From assembly GCF_022829445.1 (NCBI RefSeq), contig NZ_JAKSXY010000120.1, positions 1-64,000 of the forward strand: a DNA stretch of 64,000 bases, given 5' to 3'. A program made the position numbers and the translations under genes. The notes under the pieces were generated by a model that was not told where the DNA came from, ran no database searches, and worked only from the letters and a program-made list of their open reading frames with translations. The first letter of the stretch is position 1, and each line of letters starts with the position of its first letter. Below, piece by piece: positions 56,798-64,000 of this stretch. Source of the DNA: Methylobacterium sp. J-068. Its GTDB lineage: Bacteria; Pseudomonadota; Alphaproteobacteria; Rhizobiales; Beijerinckiaceae.

Positions 56798-56935
56798 CCT
56801 CACCCTCCCCCTTTGCGGGGGAGGGTGGTCGCGGAGCGACCGGGAGAGGGGGCGACGCTTCCGGATACGGCGCTCCCCTCATCCGACCCGCTTCGCGGGC
56901 CACCTTCTCCCGCAGAGGGGAGAAGGAATTCGCGT
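56798..56935. repeat. Intergenic palindromic repeat A, copy 2
   Basis: CACCCTCCCCC pairs with GGGGGAGGGTG across TTTGC, followed by GGTCGC-GGA-GCGACC; the right arm has CACCTTCTCCCGCAGAGGGG and AGAAGG. Structure and order match copy 1 at 53874-54047, with a shorter middle. It lies between nasA and cysG and could act as a terminator or mRNA stabiliser. Confidence 0.75.
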
Positions 56936-56948
56936 AACGGACACGTTG

Positions 56949-58442
56949 ATGAGCAGCCCCCGCCAGCCCCGCGAAACCCGGCCCGCCAGCCCCGAATCCA
57001 CACGCGGTGCAGGCCCGGCCGGCCTCGAACCCTTGGCCGTCCTGCCGGTCTTCGTGCCGCTGCAGGGCAAGCGGGCGGTGCTCGCAGGCTCCAACGGCGG
57101 CGCCCCGTGGAAGGTGAAGCTGCTGGCCGCCGCCGGCGCCGACGTGGACGTCTACGCGCCCGAGCCCAGCGACGAGTTGCGGGCCGTGCCGGGCGAGATC
57201 GTGGCCGGCTCCGTCACCCTGCACGAACGCCAGTGGCAGGAGGCCGACCTCCAGGGTGCGGCCTTCGTCATCGGCGCCATGGAGGACGAGGCCGACTGCA
57301 TCGCCTTCGTCGCGGCAGGCCGCCGGGCGGGGGCCATCGTCAACGCCGTCGACCGCCCGCATCTCTGCGACGTGAAGTTCGGCGCCATCGTCAACCGCTC
57401 GCCGATGGTGGTCGGCATCTCGACGGAGGGGGCCGCCCCGGTCTTCGGCCAGACCGTGCGGGCGCGCATCGAGGGCATGCTGCCGCGCGGGTTCAAGGCC
57501 TGGATCGGCGCCGCCCGCGACTGGCGCGAAGAGGTCACCGCCCGCTTCCACGGCTTCTCGGACCGGCGCGCCTTCTGGGAGCGATTCACGGACCGCGCCT
57601 TCGCCGAGCCCGACCGAGTGCCGACGGAGCAGGATCTCGCCGAGTTGCTGGGGCAGACCGAGGCCGCGCCGAAGGGCGGGGCCGTGACGCTCGTGGGCGC
57701 CGGGCCGGGCGACGCCGAACTCCTCACCCTCAAGGCGCTGCGCGCTCTGCGCAACGCCGACGTCATCCTCTACGACGACCTGGTGGCGCCGGAGATCCTC
57801 GACTATGCCCGCCGCGAGGCCCGCACCATGCTGGTGGGCAAGACCGGGCACGGCCCCTCCTGCCGCCAGGACGACATCAACGCGCTGATGGTGCAGCTCG
57901 CGAAATCCGGCAAGCAGGTGGTGCGCTTGAAATCCGGCGACCCCCTGGTCTTCGGCCGAGCCGGCGAGGAGATCGACGCCTGCCGCGCGGCCGGCATCCC
58001 CGTCGGCGTGGTGCCGGGCATCTCGGCGGCGCAGGGGGCGGCGGCCTCGCTCTGCGTCTCGCTGACGAACCGCGACGCGGCGCGCCGCCTGCAATACGTC
58101 ACCGGCCACGACCGGCGCGGTGCGCTGCCGGAGGACCTGAACTGGGGGGCGCTGGCCGATCCGAGCGTCACCACCGTGGTCTACATGCCCAAGAAGACGC
58201 TCCGGGTCCTCCTCGAGCGGGCCATGGCCGAGGGCCTCGCGCCCGCGACCCCGGCGCTCCTCGTCTTCAACGCCACCCGCCCGAACCAGAAGGTGGTGGA
58301 GGCCAGCGCCGCCGACCTCGCCGACCGGGTCGAGGCGTCCGGCCACGAGGGGCCGGCGCTCCTCATGGTGGGCGAGGCCCTGCGCCGCCTCGGCGCCAAG
58401 GCCGCGATCGCCACGATCGAGCCGGGCAAGGTCGCGATCTGA
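56949..58442 (+). CDS. cysG: Siroheme synthase
   Basis: A 497-residue fusion. The N-terminal domain (about 35-240) is precorrin-2 dehydrogenase/ferrochelatase (VFVPLQGKRAVLAGSNGG, IVNAVDRPHLCDVKFGAIVN, GISTEGAAPVFGQTVRARIE). The C-terminal domain (about 250-495) is uroporphyrinogen-III methyltransferase (VTLVGAGPGDAELLTLKALR, VRLKSGDPLVFGRAGEEIDA, GVVPGISAAQGAAASLCVSL). It supplies siroheme for NirA. The dinucleotide loop in the first domain reads GSNGGAP rather than a textbook GxGxxA. ATG 56949 follows repeat A; no strong ribosome site is visible. Confidence 0.95.
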   Translation: MSSPRQPRETRPASPESTRGAGPAGLEPLAVLPVFVPLQGKRAVLAGSNGGAPWKVKLLAAAGADVDVYAPEPSDELRAVPGEIVAGSVTLHERQWQEADLQGAAFVIGAMEDEADCIAFVAAGRRAGAIVNAVDRPHLCDVKFGAIVNRSPMVVGISTEGAAPVFGQTVRARIEGMLPRGFKAWIGAARDWREEVTARFHGFSDRRAFWERFTDRAFAEPDRVPTEQDLAELLGQTEAAPKGGAVTLVGAGPGDAELLTLKALRALRNADVILYDDLVAPEILDYARREARTMLVGKTGHGPSCRQDDINALMVQLAKSGKQVVRLKSGDPLVFGRAGEEIDACRAAGIPVGVVPGISAAQGAAASLCVSLTNRDAARRLQYVTGHDRRGALPEDLNWGALADPSVTTVVYMPKKTLRVLLERAMAEGLAPATPALLVFNATRPNQKVVEASAADLADRVEASGHEGPALLMVGEALRRLGAKAAIATIEPGKVAI

Positions 58443-58445
58443 GGG

Positions 58446-58645
58446 CAGAGCCCGGGCTGATCGTGGGGGAGAAGCGCGGTCAGTTCGTGTTCTACCGGCA
58501 GGTGGAGGACAACCTGCTCAACACCCTCAACGGCTTCGTGCAGGAGGCCTGCCCGATCGGCCGTCCGCTCCGGCGCGAGAACGCCGCCCTGGCCGAGGGT
58601 CGGCGCGGGACGGCGCCGAAGGCGGACGAGCCGCAGCGGGGCTGA
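58446..58645 (+). pseudogene. C-terminal remnant of an ArsR-family regulator
   Basis: The frame reads GLIVGEKRGQFVFYRQVEDN followed by LLNTLNGFVQEACP and an Ala/Arg tail. This is the wing and last helix of an ArsR/SmtB winged helix (family pattern: L-x-V-x-E-R-G-x-x-V-x-Y). The preceding recognition helix and N-terminus are missing: the fragment begins directly after the cysG stop. It has no start codon of its own and is probably not expressed. The join marks a deletion or rearrangement. Confidence 0.7.
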
Positions 58646-58646
58646 G

Positions 58647-58722
58647 CGAAGCCGAGATCCTCCATCCCGAACGCGATCCCTCGGGGGATCGCCGGAAGGG
58701 ATCAGACGGATTTGGTCTGACG
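58647..58722. repeat. Dispersed intergenic repeat B, copy 2
   Basis: It begins GAAGCCGAGATCCTCCATCC and contains GATCCCTCGGGGGATC, a perfect hairpin, before AAGGGATCAGACGGATTTGG. Opening and closing blocks resemble those at 45938-45986. It may serve as a terminator after cysG. Confidence 0.5.
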
Positions 58723-58807
58723 CCTCTCCGGCGACGGTTTGGCGGATTGCCCGGGCACGGCGCCTGTGGTCTGAAGCCGCCTCACTCCTCGACCGCAAGG
58801 CCGCCCC

Positions 58808-59389
58808 ATGCGTCGCACGCTCCTGCCCATCCTCGCCTTCGTGGTCGGCCTCGTGGGGCTCTGCATCGCGGCCTTCGCGGTGCTGGCCCCCAAGACCCAG
58901 GAGGGCGGCACCAGCAGCGTCGGCGGCCCCTTCACCCTGACGAACCAGGACGGGCAGCGCGTGACCGAGCGCGACTATGCGGGGCGCACGCACCTCGTGT
59001 TCTTCGGCTTCACCCATTGCCCCGACGTCTGCCCGACGACGCTGCAGCAGATCGGCGACGTGCTCCGGGCGCTCGGTCCGAAGGGCAAGGACACCCGCGC
59101 GCTGTTCATCGCCGTCGACCCCGAGCGCGACACGCCCGAGGCACTGAAGGCCTACCTGGCGAGCTTCGATCCGCGCATCGTCGGCCTCACCGGCACGCCC
59201 GAGGAGGTGAGCGCGGCGGTGAAGGCCTACCGGGCCTACGTGCGCAAGGTGCCGACCAAGGACGGCGACTACACCATGGAGCACACGGCCCTCGTCTACG
59301 TGATGAACGGTCAGAACCGCTTCCTCAACGCCCTCAACCTGGCACGCCCGCCGGAGGAGGCGGCGGCCGAACTCGCCAGGATGCTGTAG
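58808..59389 (+). CDS. SCO1/SenC-family copper/redox protein
   Basis: A 193-residue protein anchored by an N-terminal hydrophobic segment (residues 5-27), with a thioredoxin fold facing the periplasm. The copper/thiol site is C71 and C75 in THCPDVCP, with the distal His159 in MEHTAL. VDPERDTPEALKAYL is a family hallmark. SCO proteins deliver copper to the CuA site of cytochrome oxidase or maintain its thiols. No oxidase gene is nearby. It is likely monocistronic; the next gene converges. Confidence 0.93.
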   Translation: MRRTLLPILAFVVGLVGLCIAAFAVLAPKTQEGGTSSVGGPFTLTNQDGQRVTERDYAGRTHLVFFGFTHCPDVCPTTLQQIGDVLRALGPKGKDTRALFIAVDPERDTPEALKAYLASFDPRIVGLTGTPEEVSAAVKAYRAYVRKVPTKDGDYTMEHTALVYVMNGQNRFLNALNLARPPEEAAAELARML

Positions 59390-59418
59390 TCGCGGGAGAC
59401 CGTCGCGCACGGCGGCGA

Positions 59419-61260
59419 TCAGCCGATCCGCAGGGTGCCGCTGCGCGAGGTGCGCGCCAGGCCGTGCTCCGTCTTGTTCCAGCGGCTGGGGGCGCGGATC
59501 AGTTCGATCAGCCCAGACCAGGCGGCGAGACTCACCAGCAGGGCGTAGAGTGGAAGCAGCGGCACGAAGGCGAGGCTGTCGATCCAGCCGCGCCGGAGGC
59601 AGCCGAGGGCCGCCGGCAGCAGCATCGCCAGGATTCCGGCGACGAACAGCGTGATCGCCGAGCCGGTGGGCAGGCTGGCCCAGAACCCGCCCGGCGCGGG
59701 CAGGCCGCGCGCCACGAAGAGCGCGAAGTCCCAGGCCGCCCGGCCCATCAGGACGGGATAGGCGAGGGCGGAGATCACCGTTCCGGGCACCAGGGCGACG
59801 GCGCACAGGGTGCCGAGGACACCGAGCTGCCGGGCGGTCTCGCGCGGAGCGCGCGCGTGGGTCAGCGTCGTCTGCAGGAAGCCCTTCATCCAGCGGGTGC
59901 GCTGGCGCAGCCAGGGCCGGAGGGTGCGCGGCGCCTCCTCCAGGGTGTCGCTGGGCAGGTCCGCCACGTGGAAACCGGCCCGCGCGAGGCGGATGCCGAG
60001 ATCGGCGTCCTCGGTGACGTTCCAGGCATCCCAGCCGTGAACCCGCCGCAGCACGGCGGTGCGAAAATGCGTCGTGGTGCCCCCGAGCGGGATCGGGAGC
60101 TGCCAGGAGGCCAGGGCTGGGATCAGCACGTCGAACAGGGCCGCGTATTCGAGGGCGAAGCAGCGGGTGAGGCGGCCATCCTCCTGGTTGTCGATGACGA
60201 GGCGACCCTGGAGGCAGGCCACCTCGGGCGCGGCGCCGGCAAAGCGCGCCGCCGCCGCCCGGAGCTGCCCGGGATCGGGCACGTCCTCGGCATCGTAGAC
60301 CACGAGGCAGCTGCCGCGTGCCAGCGGCAGGGCGACGTTCAGGGCGCGGGGCTTCGTGCGGGGCAGGCCCGCCGGCACCCGCAGGACCTCGAACCGGGCG
60401 GGCAGGGCGGCCACCGTCAGCGCGGCGGCCGTCTCGAAATCGTCGGCCTCGATCACCAGCTTGATGTCGAGCTTGGCCGCCGGGTAGTCGAGGCGCGCCA
60501 GGGCGGCGACGAGGTGCGGCACCATCCGCGCCTCCCGGTGGAGGGCGACCAGCACGGTGTAGACCGGCAGCTCGGCATCGGACAGCGCGACCGACGGAGC
60601 CGGTTCGGACTCGACGCTGACGGCGGCGATGCGGAAGGTCACCATGGCGAGGAAGCCGAGCTGCACCAGGGTCCAGGCCCCGATGAGGACGGAGGCGGGG
60701 ATCGCCCAGGCGACGAGGCATCCCGCCCCGGCCAGGAGCCCCACGATGGCGAGGCGCGGCCGCTGGGTGCCCGCGCCCAGCGCCCAGTCGGGACGGTGCC
60801 GTTGCAGGGTGTCGGCCGCATAGGCCGCGATCCCCTCGGGGTTGGCCGCGAACACCGCCTCGCGCAGGGCCCGGGGCGTGGTGACGGCGAGCGCGGTGCC
60901 CTCCCGCAGGAGCGCGGCGATGGCGGGGCCGCGCGGCGCGCAGACGAAGGCGGCGCCGGCCGGCCGCGCGAGGGGCGCGAGCCCGGCGACGAGGCTCTCG
61001 GGGTAGCGCGTGCCCTCGCCGAGGCGGAGATCGCCGGCCAGGAACGGCGCGCCGAGCGCCCGCGCCAGGGCGCGGTAATACGCCTCCTCGCCGATCAGGT
61101 CGGCGCTCATGAGGGCGGTGGCGGCATCAGCGCCGCAGGCACGGGCCAGGGCGGCGGCCTCGGCCAGCCGGGCCGGATCGAAGCCTTCAGCCGCCAGGAA
61201 GGCGATCTCGGGCGGCAGCGCAGCGGCCGCACCGACGGGGCGGCTGACGGGCAGCGACAT
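59419..61260 (-). CDS. Membrane glycosyltransferase family 2 with N-terminal MshEN-like domain
   Basis: A 613-residue protein. Residues about 30-160 resemble the GspE/MshE N-terminal domain (ALARACGADAATALMSADLI, YYRALARALGAPFL), which in MshE binds cyclic di-GMP. Two membrane segments (about 170-215) follow. The GT2 catalytic domain (about 230-460) has VLVALHREARMVPHLV, VYDAEDVPDPGQLR, TEDADLGIRLARAGF and QRTRWMKGF (the QxxRW motif). Further membrane segments close the protein. Processive GT2 enzymes of this layout make or export surface polysaccharide (compare NfrB), so c-di-GMP control is plausible. Confidence 0.88.
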   Translation of the reverse strand: MSLPVSRPVGAAAALPPEIAFLAAEGFDPARLAEAAALARACGADAATALMSADLIGEEAYYRALARALGAPFLAGDLRLGEGTRYPESLVAGLAPLARPAGAAFVCAPRGPAIAALLREGTALAVTTPRALREAVFAANPEGIAAYAADTLQRHRPDWALGAGTQRPRLAIVGLLAGAGCLVAWAIPASVLIGAWTLVQLGFLAMVTFRIAAVSVESEPAPSVALSDAELPVYTVLVALHREARMVPHLVAALARLDYPAAKLDIKLVIEADDFETAAALTVAALPARFEVLRVPAGLPRTKPRALNVALPLARGSCLVVYDAEDVPDPGQLRAAAARFAGAAPEVACLQGRLVIDNQEDGRLTRCFALEYAALFDVLIPALASWQLPIPLGGTTTHFRTAVLRRVHGWDAWNVTEDADLGIRLARAGFHVADLPSDTLEEAPRTLRPWLRQRTRWMKGFLQTTLTHARAPRETARQLGVLGTLCAVALVPGTVISALAYPVLMGRAAWDFALFVARGLPAPGGFWASLPTGSAITLFVAGILAMLLPAALGCLRRGWIDSLAFVPLLPLYALLVSLAAWSGLIELIRAPSRWNKTEHGLARTSRSGTLRIG

Positions 61261-61306
61261 TGCGGCCGGCCTCCCGGTGGCTCGGGGATGTGCTAGGGGA
61301 GATCAC

Positions 61307-62242
61307 GTGAGCCAGTCCGTTCCCATGCGCAACCCGCGCACCACCTCCGCAACTTCTCCGTTCATTCGTCCGATGACAAGGCGAAGGTATGGGCGGCGCA
61401 CTGCTTTCGGCCTCCTGGCCGTCCTTGCCCTGGGCGCCCTGGCCGGGCCGCTCGGCGGCGGCCCGGCCAGGGCGGAGGGGGTCACGATCCCGAACTTCTG
61501 GAATCCGCGCGCCCGGCAGGAGCGCATCGAGACCCAGCCGAGCGCGCGCACGGTCCGCTTCCTCACCGACGACGAGTTCCCGCCCCTGCACTTCGCCGGT
61601 CCCGACGGCGCGCCCACCGGATTCGTGGTGGAACTCGCCCGCGCGGTCTGCGAGCGGCTGGCGATGACCTGCACGGTCCAGACCCGACGCTTCGACACGC
61701 TCCTCGACGCGCTGGCCGAGCGGCAGGGCGACGTCGTGGCCGCCGCGATCCCGCTGACGCCGGCCCTGCGCGGACGCTTCCTCGCCACGCGGCCGTATTT
61801 CCGCTGGCCGGCGCGCTTCGTCGCCCGCAGCGACAAGGGGCTGCCTACGCCTTCCGGCTCGCTGGCGGAGCGCAGCGTCGGCGTCGTCGGCGGCAGCGCC
61901 CACGCGGCCTACCTCAAGGCGTTCTTTCCCAAGGCAATGGGGAAGGACTTCACCGACCTGGCGACGGCCGAGGGCGCGCTGCGCCGGGGCGAGGTGGACT
62001 ACGTCTTCGCCGACGGCCTGAATCTCGCCCTCTGGATCGGCGGCGTGGAGGCCGCGGGCTGCTGCGCCTTCAGCGGCGGCGACTACCTCGAGAACCGCTA
62101 TTTCGGCGAAGGCATCGGCCTCGTCACCCGCAGCGACGACCCGGCCCTGTCCCGCGCGCTCGACGATGCGCTCCAGCGGCTCTGGGACGAGGGCAAGTAC
62201 GCGGAACTGTACCTGCGCTTCTTCCCGGTGAGCCCGTTCTGA
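61307..62242 (+). CDS. Family 3 extracellular solute-binding protein
   Basis: A 311-residue exported protein. GTG 61307 is chosen because AGGGGAG lies five bases upstream; ATGs at 61325 and 61373 are in frame. A basic N-terminus (MTRRRYGRR) and hydrophobic stretch ending near ARAEG form the signal. The mature part has TVRFLTDDEFPPLHFAGPDG, TGFVVELARAVCERLAMTCT and YFGEGIGLVTRSDD, the pattern of amino-acid-type binding proteins. No ABC partner is adjacent, so it may work with distant permeases or as a receptor. It is divergent from the GT2 gene with a 46-bp gap. Confidence 0.88.
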   Translation: MSQSVPMRNPRTTSATSPFIRPMTRRRYGRRTAFGLLAVLALGALAGPLGGGPARAEGVTIPNFWNPRARQERIETQPSARTVRFLTDDEFPPLHFAGPDGAPTGFVVELARAVCERLAMTCTVQTRRFDTLLDALAERQGDVVAAAIPLTPALRGRFLATRPYFRWPARFVARSDKGLPTPSGSLAERSVGVVGGSAHAAYLKAFFPKAMGKDFTDLATAEGALRRGEVDYVFADGLNLALWIGGVEAAGCCAFSGGDYLENRYFGEGIGLVTRSDDPALSRALDDALQRLWDEGKYAELYLRFFPVSPF

Positions 62243-62316
62243 GCGTCGCTCACAAAACTCCCGCGCACCCTGGTGCTGAGAGCCGAGGACGGTACCACGC
62301 TCATCGAGGCCTCGCC

Positions 62317-63468
62317 TCACGCGCGCAGCCGGCTCCCGCCCGCCGCGACGCCGACGAGAAGCGCCACCACCACGCCGAAGGCCAGGGGCAGGCTGGTGGC
62401 GTGGGCGAGGAACCCGATCGCCGCCGGGCCGGCGAGCACCCCGGCATAGCCGAGCGTGGTGACCGCCGGGATCGCCAGCGCGGGCGGCATCGCCGCCTGT
62501 CGGCCGGCGGCGCTGAACAGCACGGGCACGATGTTGGCGCAGCCCGCCCCCACCAGGGCGTAGCCGAGGAGCGCCGCCGGCCAGTAGGGCAGGACCGTCA
62601 CGAGGCCGAGCCCGCCCGCCGCCAAGAGGGCGCCGAGCACGACGATGCGGCGCCGGCCGATCCGGCGCACCAGGACATCGCCGGTGAGCCGGCCCGCCGT
62701 CATGGTCAGCGAGAAGGCCGCGTAGCCGAGCCCGGCCCGGGCCGGGTCGAGGCCGCGCTCCTGGATGAGGAACACCCCGCTCCAGTCGAGGGCCGAGCCT
62801 TCCGTGAGGAAGACCACGAAGCAGAGAAGGCCGATGACGAGCACCGGCCCACGCGGCAGGGCGAAGGCCGGCCCGCGCGGCCCGTCCTCGCTCGGCAGGA
62901 TGCCGGGAAGCGCCGCCGCGAGGGCGGCCACGATGCCGGCGACGACCGCCAGCGTCGCGGCCGGGGGCGTGAGCCCGAGGCTGAGCAGGGCGCTGAAGCC
63001 GGCGGCCCCCACGATGCAGCCGAGGCTGTAGAGGCCGTGGAACCCCGACATCATCGGGCGTCCGGCCCGGCGCTCCACCGCCACGGCCTGTAGGTTCATC
63101 AGACAATCGAGGGCGCCGAGCCCCATCCCGAGCCCGGTCAGGGCGAGGGCGAGCGCCGGGAGACCGGCGGCGTGAGAGAGCACCGCCAGGGCGGCCCCGG
63201 TCGCGGCCACGGCGAGGATCAGTATCGGCCGGGCCCCGAAGCGCCGGGCGAGCGCGCCCGCCACCGGCATCGTGAGCAGGGAGCCGATGCCGAGGCAGAG
63301 CAGGAGCAGTCCGAGGGTGGCGTCGTCGAGGCCGGCCCGTGCCTTCACGAAGGGCACCAGGGGCGCCCAGGCGGCCACGCCGAAGCCGACGATGAGGAAG
63401 AGGAGGCGGGTGGAGCGGATCTCGGGCGTGCCGATGGCGGGGACGTGGGGAAGGACGGACGCGGTCAT
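62317..63468 (-). CDS. Major facilitator superfamily transporter
   Basis: A 383-residue protein with about 12 hydrophobic segments. The first loop holds GSLLTMPVAGALARRFGARP, the classic MFS G-x-x-x-D/G-R-x-G-R/K-type motif, and a related one is in the second half (GDVLVRRIGRRRIVVLGALL). This compact type with a central SALDWSGVFL segment resembles the YbjJ/Fmr-like and bacteriocin-export branch; the substrate is unknown. ATG 63468 is used with AAAGGCC upstream. Confidence 0.9.
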   Translation of the reverse strand: MTASVLPHVPAIGTPEIRSTRLLFLIVGFGVAAWAPLVPFVKARAGLDDATLGLLLLCLGIGSLLTMPVAGALARRFGARPILILAVAATGAALAVLSHAAGLPALALALTGLGMGLGALDCLMNLQAVAVERRAGRPMMSGFHGLYSLGCIVGAAGFSALLSLGLTPPAATLAVVAGIVAALAAALPGILPSEDGPRGPAFALPRGPVLVIGLLCFVVFLTEGSALDWSGVFLIQERGLDPARAGLGYAAFSLTMTAGRLTGDVLVRRIGRRRIVVLGALLAAGGLGLVTVLPYWPAALLGYALVGAGCANIVPVLFSAAGRQAAMPPALAIPAVTTLGYAGVLAGPAAIGFLAHATSLPLAFGVVVALLVGVAAGGSRLRA

Positions 63469-63682
63469 GAGGCCTTTCGGGCAGCCGGGCTCGCGACGCG
63501 TGCGCTCGCGATGCGCGCGGTCTCGCAGGAGGACACGGCAGACGTATGAAGCCCTGGAGCCCGGGGGAGGGTTGGGCTGCCATGTCCCCGGCGCAGGGAG
63601 CCCACACCCGCGTTGACCCTCCGGGACGCGCTCCCTACGGTGCCGCCCGTCCCGAGCCACCTCGCAGAACTGACGCTGTCTC

Positions 63683-64000
63683 ATGCCGTCCCCGCTTCCC
63701 TCCGACCCCGATCTCATCGCGGCCGCCGCCACGGCCGCCGCCTGGCCCTTCGAGGAGGCGCGCAAGCTCGTGGCGCGGCTGGAGCGCAAGCCGAAATCGG
63801 AAGTCCTGTTCGAGACCGGCTACGGACCGTCGGGCCTGCCGCATATCGGCACGTTCGGCGAGGTGGCGCGGACCTCCATGGTCCGGCACGCCTTCCGCGT
63901 GCTGACCAACGACAGCGTGCCGACCCGCCTGATCGCGTTCTCGGACGACATGGACGGCCTGCGGAAGGTGCCGGACAACGTTCCGAACAAGCCCCTGCTG
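63683..64000 (+). CDS. lysS: Class I lysyl-tRNA synthetase, 5' part (runs off right edge)
   Basis: The frame is open for 106 codons from ATG 63683 to the window end. It begins MPSPLPSDPDLIAAAATAAA and continues with FETGYGPSGLPHIGTFGEVA, where PHIGT is the class I HIGH motif, then LIAFSDDMDGLRKVPDNVPN. This matches the class I (archaeal-type) LysRS that replaces the class II enzyme in most Alphaproteobacteria. It charges tRNA-Lys. The family is about 520-560 residues, so four fifths lie beyond the window. Confidence 0.93.
   Translation, partial: MPSPLPSDPDLIAAAATAAAWPFEEARKLVARLERKPKSEVLFETGYGPSGLPHIGTFGEVARTSMVRHAFRVLTNDSVPTRLIAFSDDMDGLRKVPDNVPNKPLL

Noticed and set aside
56813..58442. Second long plus frame over cysG
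   Set aside because: Off-frame of cysG; only its tail after 58446 has protein-like signal (ArsR remnant).

Overview
The window looks like chromosome of a high-GC alphaproteobacterium of the Rhizobiales, most likely Methylobacterium or a close relative. The grounds are very GC-rich codon usage, the gene order perM-hdaA-ppk-ppx, a fused transaldolase/glucose-6-phosphate isomerase, a class I lysyl-tRNA synthetase, and NasST-controlled nitrate assimilation. The genus call is inference; nothing in the window is species-diagnostic.

Layout. 1-330: start of a minus-strand gene running off the left edge that encodes near-identical 46-residue repeats. 331-1216: AT-rich promoter region, unrecognised DNA, and a broken remnant of an FMN-dependent monooxygenase. 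1217-8761: an accessory cluster of a DUF971 protein, an AprA-like flavoprotein, an AprB-like two-cluster ferredoxin, a HEAT-repeat protein, a convergent Crp/Fnr regulator, and an ABC importer whose binding protein carries an extra NosL-like C-terminal domain. A second monooxygenase remnant and tRNA-Gln(CTG) close this region. 9448-15879: small conserved genes, a lower-GC GT61-methyltransferase fusion, queF and eno. 16155-23765: membrane, channel and signalling genes (DCC protein, DUF1345, exo/endonuclease/phosphatase, pentapeptide-repeat channel-like protein, voltage-gated-type K+ channel, CHASE3 hybrid kinase). 23872-32721: housekeeping (pyrB, purM-purN, perM, hdaA, ppk, ppx). 32772-35876: methyltransferase, PAS-LuxR regulator, PilZ protein. 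36108-43096: carbon metabolism (tal-pgi, tkt, GH15). 43313-58442: nitrate assimilation. 58446-64000: ArsR remnant, SCO1, an MshEN-GT2 glycosyltransferase, a solute-binding protein, an MFS transporter and the start of lysS.

How the genes work together. In the nitrate block NasS (sensor) and NasT (ANTAR antiterminator) probably act on a leader at 46095-46212 that contains a terminator-like hairpin and T-tract just before nrtA. NrtABD would import nitrate, NasA reduce it to nitrite and siroheme NirA reduce nitrite to ammonium. A CysJ-like NADPH flavoprotein with an extra 4Fe-4S domain and a NirB-N-terminus-like flavoprotein are candidate electron donors. CysG supplies siroheme. 

The most system-like candidate for something undescribed is 1217-8761: an APS-reductase-like AprAB pair without sulfate-reduction genes, tied to a sulfonate/nitrate-class importer and flanked by dead monooxygenase genes of the NtaA/SnaA/DszA type. 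An organosulfur or metal-linked role is inference only.
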